Part shown: positions 27,621 through 36,192 of the stretch, one piece after another
Layout: every line of letters begins with the position of its first letter
How positions within the stretch are numbered: the first letter of the stretch is position 1
Assembly (NCBI RefSeq): GCF_016718685.1
Contig: NZ_JADKCX010000060.1
Coordinates: forward strand, 1-62,072
Reading direction: 5' to 3'
DNA: 62,072 bases
DNA from: Haliscomenobacter sp.
GTDB taxonomy: Bacteria > Bacteroidota > Bacteroidia > Chitinophagales > Saprospiraceae
The notes under the pieces: generated by a model
The model's database searches: none
Told to the model about the DNA's origin: nothing
Seen by the model: only the letters and a program-made list of their open reading frames with translations
Translations under genes and position numbers: made by a program

Positions 27621-29048
27621 TTATAGTTCTTCGTAAATTTCAATGTATTGCTCCGCCGCCTTTTCCCAGGAGAAATCTACCCCCATGATGCGCTGCCGAA
27701 CCTGACCAAAATAAGCCTGATTGTGGTACAACTCATGCGCCCGATAAACCGCCATAGTGGCGTCATCCAATGAAAAATTGTCGAAGCGAATGCCTCGTCC
27801 AGGCAACGCAGGTTCGGCAATATCGATGACCGTATCGCTGAGTCCACCCACCGAACGCACAATGGGCACGGTTCCATAGCGCATGGAATACATTTGGTTT
27901 AAGCCGCAAGGCTCCACCCTTGAGGGCATCAAGAGGAAGTCGGCTCCGGCGTACAACTGGTGGGCCACGCCTTCATTGTAGGCCAACATCACCGCACAAC
28001 GTTTGGTGAAACGCCATTGTAAACTGGCCAGGGCTTCATGGATGTGGGGCTCGCCCGTACCCAAGATCAAAAAGCTGACACCCAATCCCTCATTTAACAC
28101 CCTCGCAATGAGATCAGGAATCAGGTCGGCCCCTTTTTCGCGCACCAGTCGGCCAATAAAGGTAATGACCGGCAAATCCAGATCAGCGTTAAAATGCTGT
28201 TGCAATGCTTGTTTGTTCCTGGCTTTAAAAGCGCCAATATCGCCTTCAAAATGATGTGGCAAATAAGTGTCTATTGCCGGATCCCAAACATCGGCATCGA
28301 TTCCGTTGAGGATACCCACACATTTGGTCGCCTCGGCACGCAGCAAACCTTCCAGGCCATTGGAGTATTCCATCAGTTCCCTGAGGTAAGTCTGCGAAAC
28401 CGTAGTTACTTTCCAGGCACACTTGATGGCCGAAGCCAGTGGATTGATCCCTCCACCCCAGTCGATCAAACCAGAAGCACTGGCCTCAAATGCAGGCAAT
28501 AAGACGTGTTTGTCCCAGCCAAAAGCGCCGTGGTACTCGCCGTTGTGGATGGTAAAAACGGTAGGAATTTGGCTGATGGCTCGGTACTCCAAACTGTGCT
28601 GGAGCATAAAAGGAATCAGGCCCGAGTGGTGGTCATGGCAATGGAGCACTGCCGGTTTTTCCGGCATATTCAGCACCCAATTGAGAATGGCTTGCTGAAA
28701 GAAAACCCAACGTTCAGCGTTGTCATTGTACCAACCGGTCGTATCTCCGTAAATACCTGGCCGGTCAAATTTTCCGGGAAGATTGACTACATAAAGCGGA
28801 AAGCCCAGGCTATCATTTTGCTCTTTTTCAATGGCAAAGGGGTAGTAGATATTGTTCAGTCGGAAAGCCCCAGTATACACCAATTCAAACTGTCTGGCCA
28901 TAAACCAGGGCAACTGATACTTTGGAATCACCGCTGCGGAAGCCCAGCCGCGCTGACTCAGGTATTTCGGAAGAGCGCCTACAACATCACCCAAACCGCC
29001 AGCTTTGGCTGCGGGGTAACATTCTGCACTGACGTGGAGTATTTTCAT
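27621..29048 (-). CDS. glgA: Glycogen synthase GlgA (GT5)
   Basis: The start at 29048 gives MKILHVSAECYPAAKAGGLGDVVGALPKYL with the ADP-glucose-binding KxGGLGD motif; an ATG-like start 57 bases upstream would add an unrelated leader. The 475-residue GT-B enzyme has FTIHNGEYHGAFGWD-type and KTT/TVSQTYLREL segments and the C-terminal PSRVEPCGLNQMYSMRYGTV loop. It transfers glucose from ADP-glucose to the growing glycogen chain in the cytoplasm, using the product of glgC next door. Confidence 0.94.
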   Translation of the reverse strand: MKILHVSAECYPAAKAGGLGDVVGALPKYLSQRGWASAAVIPKYQLPWFMARQFELVYTGAFRLNNIYYPFAIEKEQNDSLGFPLYVVNLPGKFDRPGIYGDTTGWYNDNAERWVFFQQAILNWVLNMPEKPAVLHCHDHHSGLIPFMLQHSLEYRAISQIPTVFTIHNGEYHGAFGWDKHVLLPAFEASASGLIDWGGGINPLASAIKCAWKVTTVSQTYLRELMEYSNGLEGLLRAEATKCVGILNGIDADVWDPAIDTYLPHHFEGDIGAFKARNKQALQQHFNADLDLPVITFIGRLVREKGADLIPDLIARVLNEGLGVSFLILGTGEPHIHEALASLQWRFTKRCAVMLAYNEGVAHQLYAGADFLLMPSRVEPCGLNQMYSMRYGTVPIVRSVGGLSDTVIDIAEPALPGRGIRFDNFSLDDATMAVYRAHELYHNQAYFGQVRQRIMGVDFSWEKAAEQYIEIYEEL

Positions 29049-29180
29049 GGCAGAGTACAAGTTCGTGTTTTGTTGGAACAGGGCAGTGAATACTGCGCCC
29101 AACAATCGTCAGTGCTAAAAATAGAATATTATTGGAGAAAAAAAGAAGGAATGGGGAAATAAAATTTGGTAAAAAATTAA

Positions 29181-29275
29181 CAAGTTTTAAGTTTTAGGTT
29201 TTAAGTTTTAAGTTACACACAGTTTTCTCATAATGAGCAAAATTGTGTGCAACATAAAACATAAAACTTAAAACC
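29181..29275. repeat. Intergenic inverted repeat, AAGTTTTAGG words
   Basis: Left arm CAAGTTTTAAGTTTTAGG then TTTTAAGTTTTAAGTT; right arm AACATAAAACATAAAACTTA then AAACC. The middle adds ACACACAGTTTTCTCA paired with TGAGCAAAATTGTGTGC. The right arm abuts the stop codon of the THX gene. Confidence 0.75.
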
Positions 29276-29391
29276 TAGGACGCTACAGTAGGTTCTTGCT
29301 TCTTGACATTTTTCCCTTTCTTTGGACGGGTGTTGCCGTATGAACCCTGAAAGATTTTGCCGCGTAAGGATCTTTTATCACCTTTTCCCAT
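29275..29391 (-). CDS. 30S ribosomal protein THX
   Basis: This 38-residue basic protein begins MGKGDKRSLRGKIFQGSYGN and continues TRPKKGKNVKKQEPTVAS. The MGKGD...RRGKIF.GSYG...RPKK pattern is that of the small ribosomal protein THX found in Bacteroidota and Thermus, where it sits in a cavity at the top of the 30S head. The gene is too short for most gene finders. The start ATG is at 29391 and the stop TAG at 29275-29277, which touches the inverted repeat downstream. Confidence 0.9.
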   Translation of the reverse strand: MGKGDKRSLRGKIFQGSYGNTRPKKGKNVKKQEPTVAS

Positions 29392-29529
29392 GACTTGTAA
29401 TTTTTGTGGTTTTAAAAGGCTGCAAAGGTACTTGTTTTTTAAAGAAATGTAAAGACATTCCTGGGTTTCTAATCCTTCGGTCTGGTTTTTTTATCTTTAT
29501 GCTCTATTTTACGCCTTAATAATTAATGC

Positions 29530-30462
29530 ATGCACAAGGCTCAAACCCATACCAACATGATTCGTGCCGAGGCCCAACGATTGGGTTTTGATCAGGTGGG
29601 CATGGCCAAGGCCGAGTTTATGGAAGAAGAAGCCCGGCACTTGGAACAATGGCTCCAGCAGGGCATGCACGGGCAGATGCACTACATGGCCAACCATTTC
29701 GACAAACGGGTAGATCCTACTCAACTGGTGCCGGGCGCCAAATCGGTCATCAGTTTGGTGTACAATTATTACAACCCGGCCAAACAAGAAGACCCTACTG
29801 CGCCCAAAATTTCGCAATACGCTTATGGAAAAGACTACCATTTTGTGGTCAAAGACAAGCTCAAAGCCTTGCTGCATTTCATCCAGCAAGAAATCGGGGA
29901 GGTACAAGGCCGCTGTTTTGTCGACTCCGCCCCCGTACTCGAACGCGATTGGGCCAAGCGCTCAGGGCTGGGCTGGGTTGGCCGCAATACCCTCTTGATC
30001 AACCCCAAAGCGGGTTCTTATTTCTTTTTGGCCGAATTAATCCTCGATCTTGAGCTGGAATACGACGCGCCCATGCGCGATTATTGTGGCACTTGCCGAC
30101 GCTGCATTGACGCCTGCCCCACGGAGGCCATTTCGCCCGAAGGTTACCTGGTAGACGGCAGCAAATGTATTTCCTACCTTACCATCGAATTGCGCGAGGC
30201 CATCCCGGATGAATTCAAAGGCAAAATGGACAATTGGATGTTTGGTTGCGACATCTGCCAAGACGTTTGTCCCTGGAATCGTTTTTCCGAGTCCCATCAT
30301 GAGCCTGCTTTTGCGCCACATCCTGATCTACTGAGTATGCGCAAAGCGGAGTGGGAGGAAATTACCCAAGAGGTATTCAACCAGATATTTCAGCATTCGG
30401 CGGTAAAACGCACCAAATGGGATGGACTACAACGCAACATCAAGTTTTTGAAAGAGGAATGA
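29530..30462 (+). CDS. queG: Epoxyqueuosine reductase QueG
   Basis: QueG reduces epoxyqueuosine to queuosine in tRNA, using cobalamin and two 4Fe-4S clusters. The 310-residue protein has the N-terminal DUF1730 region (GFDQVGMAKAEFMEEEARHL, KSVISLVYNYYNP, FVDSAPVLERDWAKRSGLGW) and two ferredoxin-like Cys motifs, CGTCRRCIDACP (about residue 185) and CDICQDVCPWNRFS (about 238). It lacks the C-terminal HEAT-like extension present in longer QueG proteins, as is usual in Bacteroidota. Confidence 0.94.
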   Translation: MHKAQTHTNMIRAEAQRLGFDQVGMAKAEFMEEEARHLEQWLQQGMHGQMHYMANHFDKRVDPTQLVPGAKSVISLVYNYYNPAKQEDPTAPKISQYAYGKDYHFVVKDKLKALLHFIQQEIGEVQGRCFVDSAPVLERDWAKRSGLGWVGRNTLLINPKAGSYFFLAELILDLELEYDAPMRDYCGTCRRCIDACPTEAISPEGYLVDGSKCISYLTIELREAIPDEFKGKMDNWMFGCDICQDVCPWNRFSESHHEPAFAPHPDLLSMRKAEWEEITQEVFNQIFQHSAVKRTKWDGLQRNIKFLKEE

Positions 30463-30504
30463 ATATTTTTTTGAGAAAAGGGTTGTGTGAAAATTTTTGT
30501 TTGC

Positions 30505-30530
30505 AAAAATGCCCCCGTGGGGGGTTTTGT
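30505..30530 (+). terminator. Likely terminator after queG
   Basis: CAAAAATGCCCCC-GTG-GGGGGTTTTG is a short GC-rich hairpin followed by T residues, 45-65 bases after the queG stop. Confidence 0.6.
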
Positions 30531-30551
30531 TTGGTTAAAAGGGGGGCGTCC

Positions 30552-30602
<51 letters not shown>

Positions 30603-30674
30603 CAAAAACAAATTCAACAAAAAACCGTAAGTTTCCTACCTCTTTTTACCCGCTATAGCGAAAAATCGACATAC

Positions 30675-31406
30675 ATGAATCGCGAAATTCAACACTGGTA
30701 CAGCCCCAACTTGAACAAACACATGGAAATTGCCATGTATGGTCACTATGGTTTTGCTCTTTTGCTCTTGCCGACTGCTGCCGCCGACTATTTGGAATAC
30801 GAACGTTTTCAGCTCATTGAAACCATTCGTCCATTCATTGAAAGTGGCAAAGTGAAGGTTTTTTCCATCAACAGCATCAATTCGGAGGCTTGGCTCAACG
30901 ACCACATGAATCCGGTACACAAGGGCATCCGGCACCAACAATTCAATGCCTACGTTGAACAGGAAGTCGTGCCTTTTATCAAGGACAATACCAGTGTCGA
31001 TACGCCAATCATTATCTCCGGGGCTTCTTTGGGTGCCTTGCACTCCGCGAATTTGTTCTTCCGCAGGCCTGATTTGTTCAAGGGCGTAATCGCCATGTCG
31101 GGGGTGTATGACCTGACGGCTTACAGCAAAGGGCACTACGACGACAATGTTTATTTTAACTCACCCTGCCACTATTTGCCCAATACCTCGGATGAACATA
31201 CCTTGCATTTGTTGCGTACTTCCGGGCATATACATTTGGTTTCGGGATCGGGAGATTATGAAGACCCTCAGGCGAGCCGGAATTTATCCCATATTCTGAA
31301 TAGTAAAGGCATACCTCACGAATTGGACATTTGGGGAACCGATATCAAGCACGACTGGCCAACTTGGAGGCAGATGTTGCCGCATTATTTGGAGACGAGA
31401 TTCTAA
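30675..31406 (+). CDS. Esterase (alpha/beta hydrolase, esterase D/PF00756-like)
   Basis: The start at 30675 (MNREIQHWYSPNLNKHMEI) is chosen because upstream sequence in the same frame is a poly-proline artefact of the C tract. The 243-residue protein has an alpha/beta hydrolase core with the nucleophile elbow ISGASLGALHSAN (Ser near residue 119), an acid near SGSGDYEDPQ and a histidine in DIKHDWPTWRQMLPHYL. It looks like the putative-esterase family (S-formylglutathione hydrolase fold). There is no signal peptide. The substrate is unknown. Confidence 0.83.
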   Translation: MNREIQHWYSPNLNKHMEIAMYGHYGFALLLLPTAAADYLEYERFQLIETIRPFIESGKVKVFSINSINSEAWLNDHMNPVHKGIRHQQFNAYVEQEVVPFIKDNTSVDTPIIISGASLGALHSANLFFRRPDLFKGVIAMSGVYDLTAYSKGHYDDNVYFNSPCHYLPNTSDEHTLHLLRTSGHIHLVSGSGDYEDPQASRNLSHILNSKGIPHELDIWGTDIKHDWPTWRQMLPHYLETRF

Positions 31407-31407
31407 A

Positions 31408-31501
31408 GAGGTTCGAAGTTCGGGGTTCGAGGTTACATGCGCCTCGACTCCGCTCGGCGACCGGTTAACCCTCGAACTCCCGAACTTCGAACCCCTGAAC
31501 C
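31408..31501. repeat. Intergenic inverted repeat, GGTTCGAAGTTCGGGG words
   Basis: Left arm GAGGTTCGAAGTTCGGGG then TTCGAGGTTA; right arm TAACCCTCGAACTCCCGAAC then TTCGAACCCCTGAACC. About 28 paired bases with few mismatches, flanking a GC-rich loop with CGACTCCGCTCGGCGACCG. It starts two bases after the esterase stop. Confidence 0.8.
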
Positions 31502-31518
31502 TTTTACGTTATTTTTCC

Positions 31519-31526
31519 TACCTTTG
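31519..31526 (+). promoter_or_regulatory. Candidate -7 element (TAnnTTTG) for the fucose operon
   Basis: TACCTTTG exactly matches the Bacteroidota -7 consensus and lies 20 bases before the ATG at 31546. No good -33 TTTG is found at the expected distance. Confidence 0.4.
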
Positions 31527-31545
31527 AGCAAACGAAAAATCTCTA

Positions 31546-32373
31546 ATGCGAATCGACGCCCATCAACATTTTTTGAACTATCGCCCAGAAACCCACGCCT
31601 GGATCAATGACGACATGCACCTGATCCAGCGGAATTTTTTGCCCCAGGATTTACAACCCGAACTAGAAAGGCATCAACTGGATGGGAGCATTTTAGTGCA
31701 AGTGGATCAAAATGAGGAAGAAAACTTGTTTTTCATCGAGTTGGCCCAGCAAAATTCCTTCATCAAAGGAACCGTAGGCTGGGTGGATTTGCGCGCCGAT
31801 AATGTTGAGGAGCGACTGGCTTTTTACAAAAATTATCCCGTCCTGAAAGGGTTCCGACACATTGTGCAAGGTGAAAGTGATCCTTATTTTTTGCAAAACC
31901 CAGCCTTCCGCCGAGGCATCGCCGCCTTGGGCAAAGCAGGATATACTTACGACATTTTAATTTATCCCCACCAATTGCCCGCAGCCATCGAATTGGTCAA
32001 GGCTTTTCCTGATCAAACTTTTGTCCTGGATCACCTGGCCAAACCCTACATCAAACAGGGCGAGTTAGACCAATGGGCGTCCTTCATTGAGCACCTGGCC
32101 GAAATGCCCAACGTGCATTGTAAGGTATCGGGCATGGTGACGGAGGCGAACTGGAAGAACTGGGAATTCCGAAATTTTCGACCTTTTTTGGATAAGGTAA
32201 CGGAAGCATTTGGGACCAAACGATTGTTGTACGGCTCGGATTGGCCCGTATGCCTGGTGGCGGCCAGCTATTCCAATGTTATCGGGATTTGTGAGGCGTA
32301 TTTTAATGCTTTTAGTGCCGAGGAACAAAAGGATGTGATGGGAAGAAATGCGGTGAGGGTGTATGGGTTGTAA
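31546..32373 (+). CDS. Amidohydrolase family protein, probable L-fuconolactonase
   Basis: The protein is 275 residues with the metal-dependent amidohydrolase fold (amidohydro_2): an N-terminal HQHF metal motif (MRIDAHQHFLNYRPETHAWI), an internal LKGFRHIVQGE, FVLDHLAKPYI and the C-terminal RLLYGSDWPVCLVAASY. Lactonases of this family open sugar lactones such as L-fucono-1,5-lactone. The downstream SDR, FucP permease and mutarotase suggest it acts on L-fuconolactone made by an L-fucose dehydrogenase. That role is inference from context. Confidence 0.88.
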   Translation: MRIDAHQHFLNYRPETHAWINDDMHLIQRNFLPQDLQPELERHQLDGSILVQVDQNEEENLFFIELAQQNSFIKGTVGWVDLRADNVEERLAFYKNYPVLKGFRHIVQGESDPYFLQNPAFRRGIAALGKAGYTYDILIYPHQLPAAIELVKAFPDQTFVLDHLAKPYIKQGELDQWASFIEHLAEMPNVHCKVSGMVTEANWKNWEFRNFRPFLDKVTEAFGTKRLLYGSDWPVCLVAASYSNVIGICEAYFNAFSAEEQKDVMGRNAVRVYGL

Positions 32374-32461
32374 GGAATAAACATTTGACAATTTTTTCCT
32401 CAAGATTTTATTGTCCACAAAATCAATTCTATTTTTACCGAAACCCAAACCTACATCATCA

Positions 32462-33234
<773 letters not shown>

Positions 33235-33357
33235 GCGAAAACGAAAATGAAAAGCGAATAGAATATACCATTGGTTTTTCATTGCTTGCTATTCACTTTT
33301 AGCTATTCGCTTTTAGCTATTAGCTATTCGCTTTTAGCTTTTCACTTTTCACTTACA
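33235..33357. repeat. Intergenic inverted repeat, GCGAATAG / CTATTCGCTTTTAG words
   Basis: Left arm GCGAAAACGAAAATGAAAAG then CGAATAG; right arm has CTATTCACTTTTAG, CTATTCGCTTTTAG, CTATTAG and CTATTCGCTTTTAGC. It starts at the SDR stop and ends a few bases before the fucP start. Confidence 0.75.
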
Positions 33358-33363
33358 TCAGTT

Positions 33364-34605
33364 ATGACCAACAAGATCGCCTCTTACACCCTATCTTTTG
33401 TGCTGGTGACCAGCCTGTTCTTCTTATGGGCCTTCGTGCACAACCTGGAGCCCATTCTGATTCCCCACCTCAAAAAAGCCTGTGAGCTTACCGACATGCA
33501 ATCGGCCCTGATCGATTCGGCGGTGTATTTGGGGTATTTCATCATGGCCATTCCGGCGGGAATTGTGATGAAAAAATACGGCTTCCGGCGCGGCATCATC
33601 ATTGGATTGCTGCTCTATGCCTTCGGTGCTTTTTTGTTCATTCCCGCAGCCAGTACCCGCATGTACATTTTCTTTTTGGGTGCGCTGTTCATCATTGCTT
33701 CGGGTTGTACCTTTTTGGAAACCGTAGCCAACCCCTATGTGACCCTGCTCGGAAAACCCGAAGCAGCCACCACTCGGTTGAACCTGAGCCAGTCTTTTAA
33801 CGGCCTCGGTGCTTTTGTAGCCCCCGTCCTAGGTGGACAATTCATTTTAAGCGGTATTGAAATGAGTGACGCCGAAAAAGCTACCCTGTCGGCGGAACAG
33901 ATGAACACTTATTTGCAAAGCGAAGCAAATACCGTACAAATCCCCTATCTGATCATTGGATTGGTGGTGCTACTGGTCGCAATACTTTTCATTTTCATCC
34001 GCACTCCTGAGCCGGGAATCAAAGAAACGGGAACGCAGGAAAAGCGCAATCTGCTGCATGCCTTACGCCATCCACACTTGCGCAACGGGGTGATTGCCCA
34101 GTTTTTTTACGTAGGGGCGCAGGTTTGTGTAACCAGTTTTTTCATCCGTTTTGCCAAATTCTCCAGCAATACCCCCGAAAAAGAAGCCGCCTTTTGGCTG
34201 AGTATGGCCATGCTGGGCTTCATGTTGGGTCGCTTTTTTGGCACCTTGCTTACCAGATACATTGCCCCCAACCGGTTGTTGTTTCTGTATTCGCTGATTG
34301 CGGCCGGCCTTTTGGGAGTGGCCATTGTAACCGGATCAAACATCGCGGTGTGGGCCATTATTTTGGTTCCCTTTTTTGAATCCATCATGTTCCCCACCAT
34401 CTTCTCCCTGGCCATCCAGGATTTGAAGGAAGATACCGAACTGGGTTCTTCACTGGTGGTGATGTCCATCGTTGGTGGAGCCTTCGCGCCCTTGTTGATG
34501 GGCTGGATCTCCGATCAGTCTACCATCAAAGTAGCCTATATCGTGCCCCTGGTCTGTTTATTGGTTGTGGCCTGGTATGGCGCGAGGGGATATAAAACTG
34601 CTTGA
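33364..34605 (+). CDS. fucP: L-fucose:H+ symporter FucP (MFS)
   Basis: The start at 33364 (MTNKIASYTLSFVLVTSLFFLWAFVHNLEPILIPHLKKA) is preferred; an upstream in-frame start at 33271 lies in the inverted-repeat spacer and encodes repetitive hydrophobic residues. The 413-residue protein has 12 membrane segments and the FucP family marks: FLWAFVHNLEPILIPHL near the N-terminus (the acidic residue, usually Asp in FucP, is Glu), CTFLETVANPYVTLLG, LNLSQSFNGLGAFVAPVLGG and MFPTIFSLAIQDL. It would import L-fucose for the adjacent dehydrogenase and lactonase. Confidence 0.9.
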   Translation: MTNKIASYTLSFVLVTSLFFLWAFVHNLEPILIPHLKKACELTDMQSALIDSAVYLGYFIMAIPAGIVMKKYGFRRGIIIGLLLYAFGAFLFIPAASTRMYIFFLGALFIIASGCTFLETVANPYVTLLGKPEAATTRLNLSQSFNGLGAFVAPVLGGQFILSGIEMSDAEKATLSAEQMNTYLQSEANTVQIPYLIIGLVVLLVAILFIFIRTPEPGIKETGTQEKRNLLHALRHPHLRNGVIAQFFYVGAQVCVTSFFIRFAKFSSNTPEKEAAFWLSMAMLGFMLGRFFGTLLTRYIAPNRLLFLYSLIAAGLLGVAIVTGSNIAVWAIILVPFFESIMFPTIFSLAIQDLKEDTELGSSLVVMSIVGGAFAPLLMGWISDQSTIKVAYIVPLVCLLVVAWYGARGYKTA

Positions 34606-34719
34606 TAAGCTAAAAGCGAATAGCGAATAGCTAAAGCGACTTTGACAACTATTCACTTTTCGCTTTTAACTTTTAACTTTTCGCTATTCGCTATTCGCTA
34701 TTCGCTTTTAACTTTTAAC
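34606..34719. repeat. Intergenic inverted repeat, GCGAATAGC words
   Basis: Left arm AAGCTAAAAGCGAATAGCGA then ATAGCTAAAGCG; right arm CTTTTCGCTTTTAAC, TTTTCGCTATTCGC repeated as CTATTCGCTATTCGCTATTC. It fills the spacer between fucP and the mutarotase gene and shares its word with the 33.2 and 51.6 kb elements. Confidence 0.75.
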
Positions 34720-34720
34720 T

Positions 34721-35059
34721 ATGAAACGATTTTGCCTGGCGCTGGACCTCGTGGATGATCCGGCACTGATTGCGGAGTATGAGCAATACCACGAAAAAAT
34801 CTGGCCTGAAATAACCGCCAGTATCGTGGATGCGGGGGTCCATGATCTGGAAATTTACCGCATTGGAGTACGCTTGTTCATGATTTTGGAAGTTGGTGAT
34901 GCCTTCCGTTTTGAACAAAAAGCAGCCATGGATGCCGCAAATCCCAAAGTTCAGGAATGGGAAACCTTGATGTGGAAGTACCAACAAGCCTTGCCTCTAG
35001 CGCAGCCGGGCGAAAAATGGTTGTTGATGGACAAGATTTTTGACCTCAAGGAACAATAA
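34721..35059 (+). CDS. L-rhamnose mutarotase family protein, probable L-fucose mutarotase
   Basis: The protein is 112 residues of the RhaM/COG3254 family: a ferredoxin-like barrel with conserved EYEQYHEKIWPEI (the histidine is catalytic in RhaM) and LEIYRIGVRLFMILEV. It interconverts alpha and beta anomers of 6-deoxy sugars. Being last in a run with FucP and the putative L-fucose dehydrogenase, L-fucose is the likely substrate; this is inference. Confidence 0.85.
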   Translation: MKRFCLALDLVDDPALIAEYEQYHEKIWPEITASIVDAGVHDLEIYRIGVRLFMILEVGDAFRFEQKAAMDAANPKVQEWETLMWKYQQALPLAQPGEKWLLMDKIFDLKEQ

Positions 35060-35134
35060 GTGCTGGAACAATATTAATCGACATTTTCAACTTGATCTTT
35101 TGAATTTCATCTTCCTTAGTAAAATTCAAATCGG

Positions 35135-36082
35135 ATGCTTTTGCAATTTTTGATCTTTGCAGTTGCTCTGACTGTGCTGTTGATTGCGGCCCGTTACTTC
35201 ACCAATGCTGCCGAACAAATTGGCTTTTATTTCAAAATGCCCGCTTTCATCATTGGAGTGTTTATTGTAGGCATCGGAACCTCCTTGCCGGAATTGGTTT
35301 CGGGGGTGATTTCTGTATCAAAAGGCGTCTCGGAAATTTTGCCCGGCAACATCATGGGCGCCAATATTTCCAATATTTTACTCATTACAGGATTGGTTGC
35401 GTATCTCAACCGCAAAGATATTGTGCTCTCCGAAGGCTACATTTTTGTGCATCTCCATTATTTACTGGGCGCTTTTTTCATCCTGGTTTTGATGGTTTAC
35501 GATGGAGAGATCAAATGGTTGGAAGCCCTGGTGGGCTTATTTGCCTTTTTCGCCTATAGTTTTTATCTGATTAAACCCGCTGAACAGGCGGGTATTGGAG
35601 ATGAACTACAAGCTGAACAGCCGATTAATCCTTCGTTTCCATTTAAGGCCTTGATCGTGTTGATCATTGCCGGGGTAGGCATTTATTTTGGGGCCAACTA
35701 TACCGTATCTTCCATCAGCAATATCGCCCAAAGGCTACAGATTGCACCTTCCATCATTGCCCTTACGCTACTATCCATCGGTACGACCCTACCCGAACTA
35801 GCCGTCAATGTTTCTGCCATTCGCAAGGGCAACGCAGAGATGGCCATTGGCAATATTTTAGGGTCTTGTATATTTAATACCTTAACAATCCCGGCAGTCG
35901 CTTCCTGGGTAGGGCCGATTCACGTGCCAGCCGACCTATTGACTTTTTCCTTGCCCGTGATGTTGGGCAGTGGGTTGTTCTTTTACTTACTCACCCAAGA
36001 CAAACGGATTTCTCGTTGGGAAGGAATCATATTCATTTTGATCTATGTATTGTTTTTGCTTAAAATCGCGGGTATTGCCTAA
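35135..36082 (+). CDS. Calcium/sodium antiporter (CaCA, YrbG type)
   Basis: The protein is 315 residues with ten membrane segments and the two alpha repeats that form the ion site: VGIGTSLPELVSGVISVSKG (about residue 45) and LLSIGTTLPELAVNVSAIRKG (about 210), each with the conserved glutamate in LPEL. It exchanges Ca2+ for Na+ or H+ at the inner membrane. Its C-terminal KRISRWEGIIFILIYVLFL is typical. It stands alone between the fucose genes and an APC permease. Confidence 0.93.
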   Translation: MLLQFLIFAVALTVLLIAARYFTNAAEQIGFYFKMPAFIIGVFIVGIGTSLPELVSGVISVSKGVSEILPGNIMGANISNILLITGLVAYLNRKDIVLSEGYIFVHLHYLLGAFFILVLMVYDGEIKWLEALVGLFAFFAYSFYLIKPAEQAGIGDELQAEQPINPSFPFKALIVLIIAGVGIYFGANYTVSSISNIAQRLQIAPSIIALTLLSIGTTLPELAVNVSAIRKGNAEMAIGNILGSCIFNTLTIPAVASWVGPIHVPADLLTFSLPVMLGSGLFFYLLTQDKRISRWEGIIFILIYVLFLLKIAGIA

Positions 36083-36192
36083 ACAAATGTCTGTTGCTTG
36101 GCTTCCATATCTTAAGAAAATGTTATTCTTCTTACGATCCCCACCAAAAGCACTAGTTTTGTCGGTTTAGGAATACATACTATAGAAAACCC

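Noticed and set aside
33271..33363. Earlier fucP start adding a hydrophobic leader
   Set aside because: This stretch is the inverted-repeat spacer and encodes repeated Leu/Ser words; the FucP fold starts at 33364.
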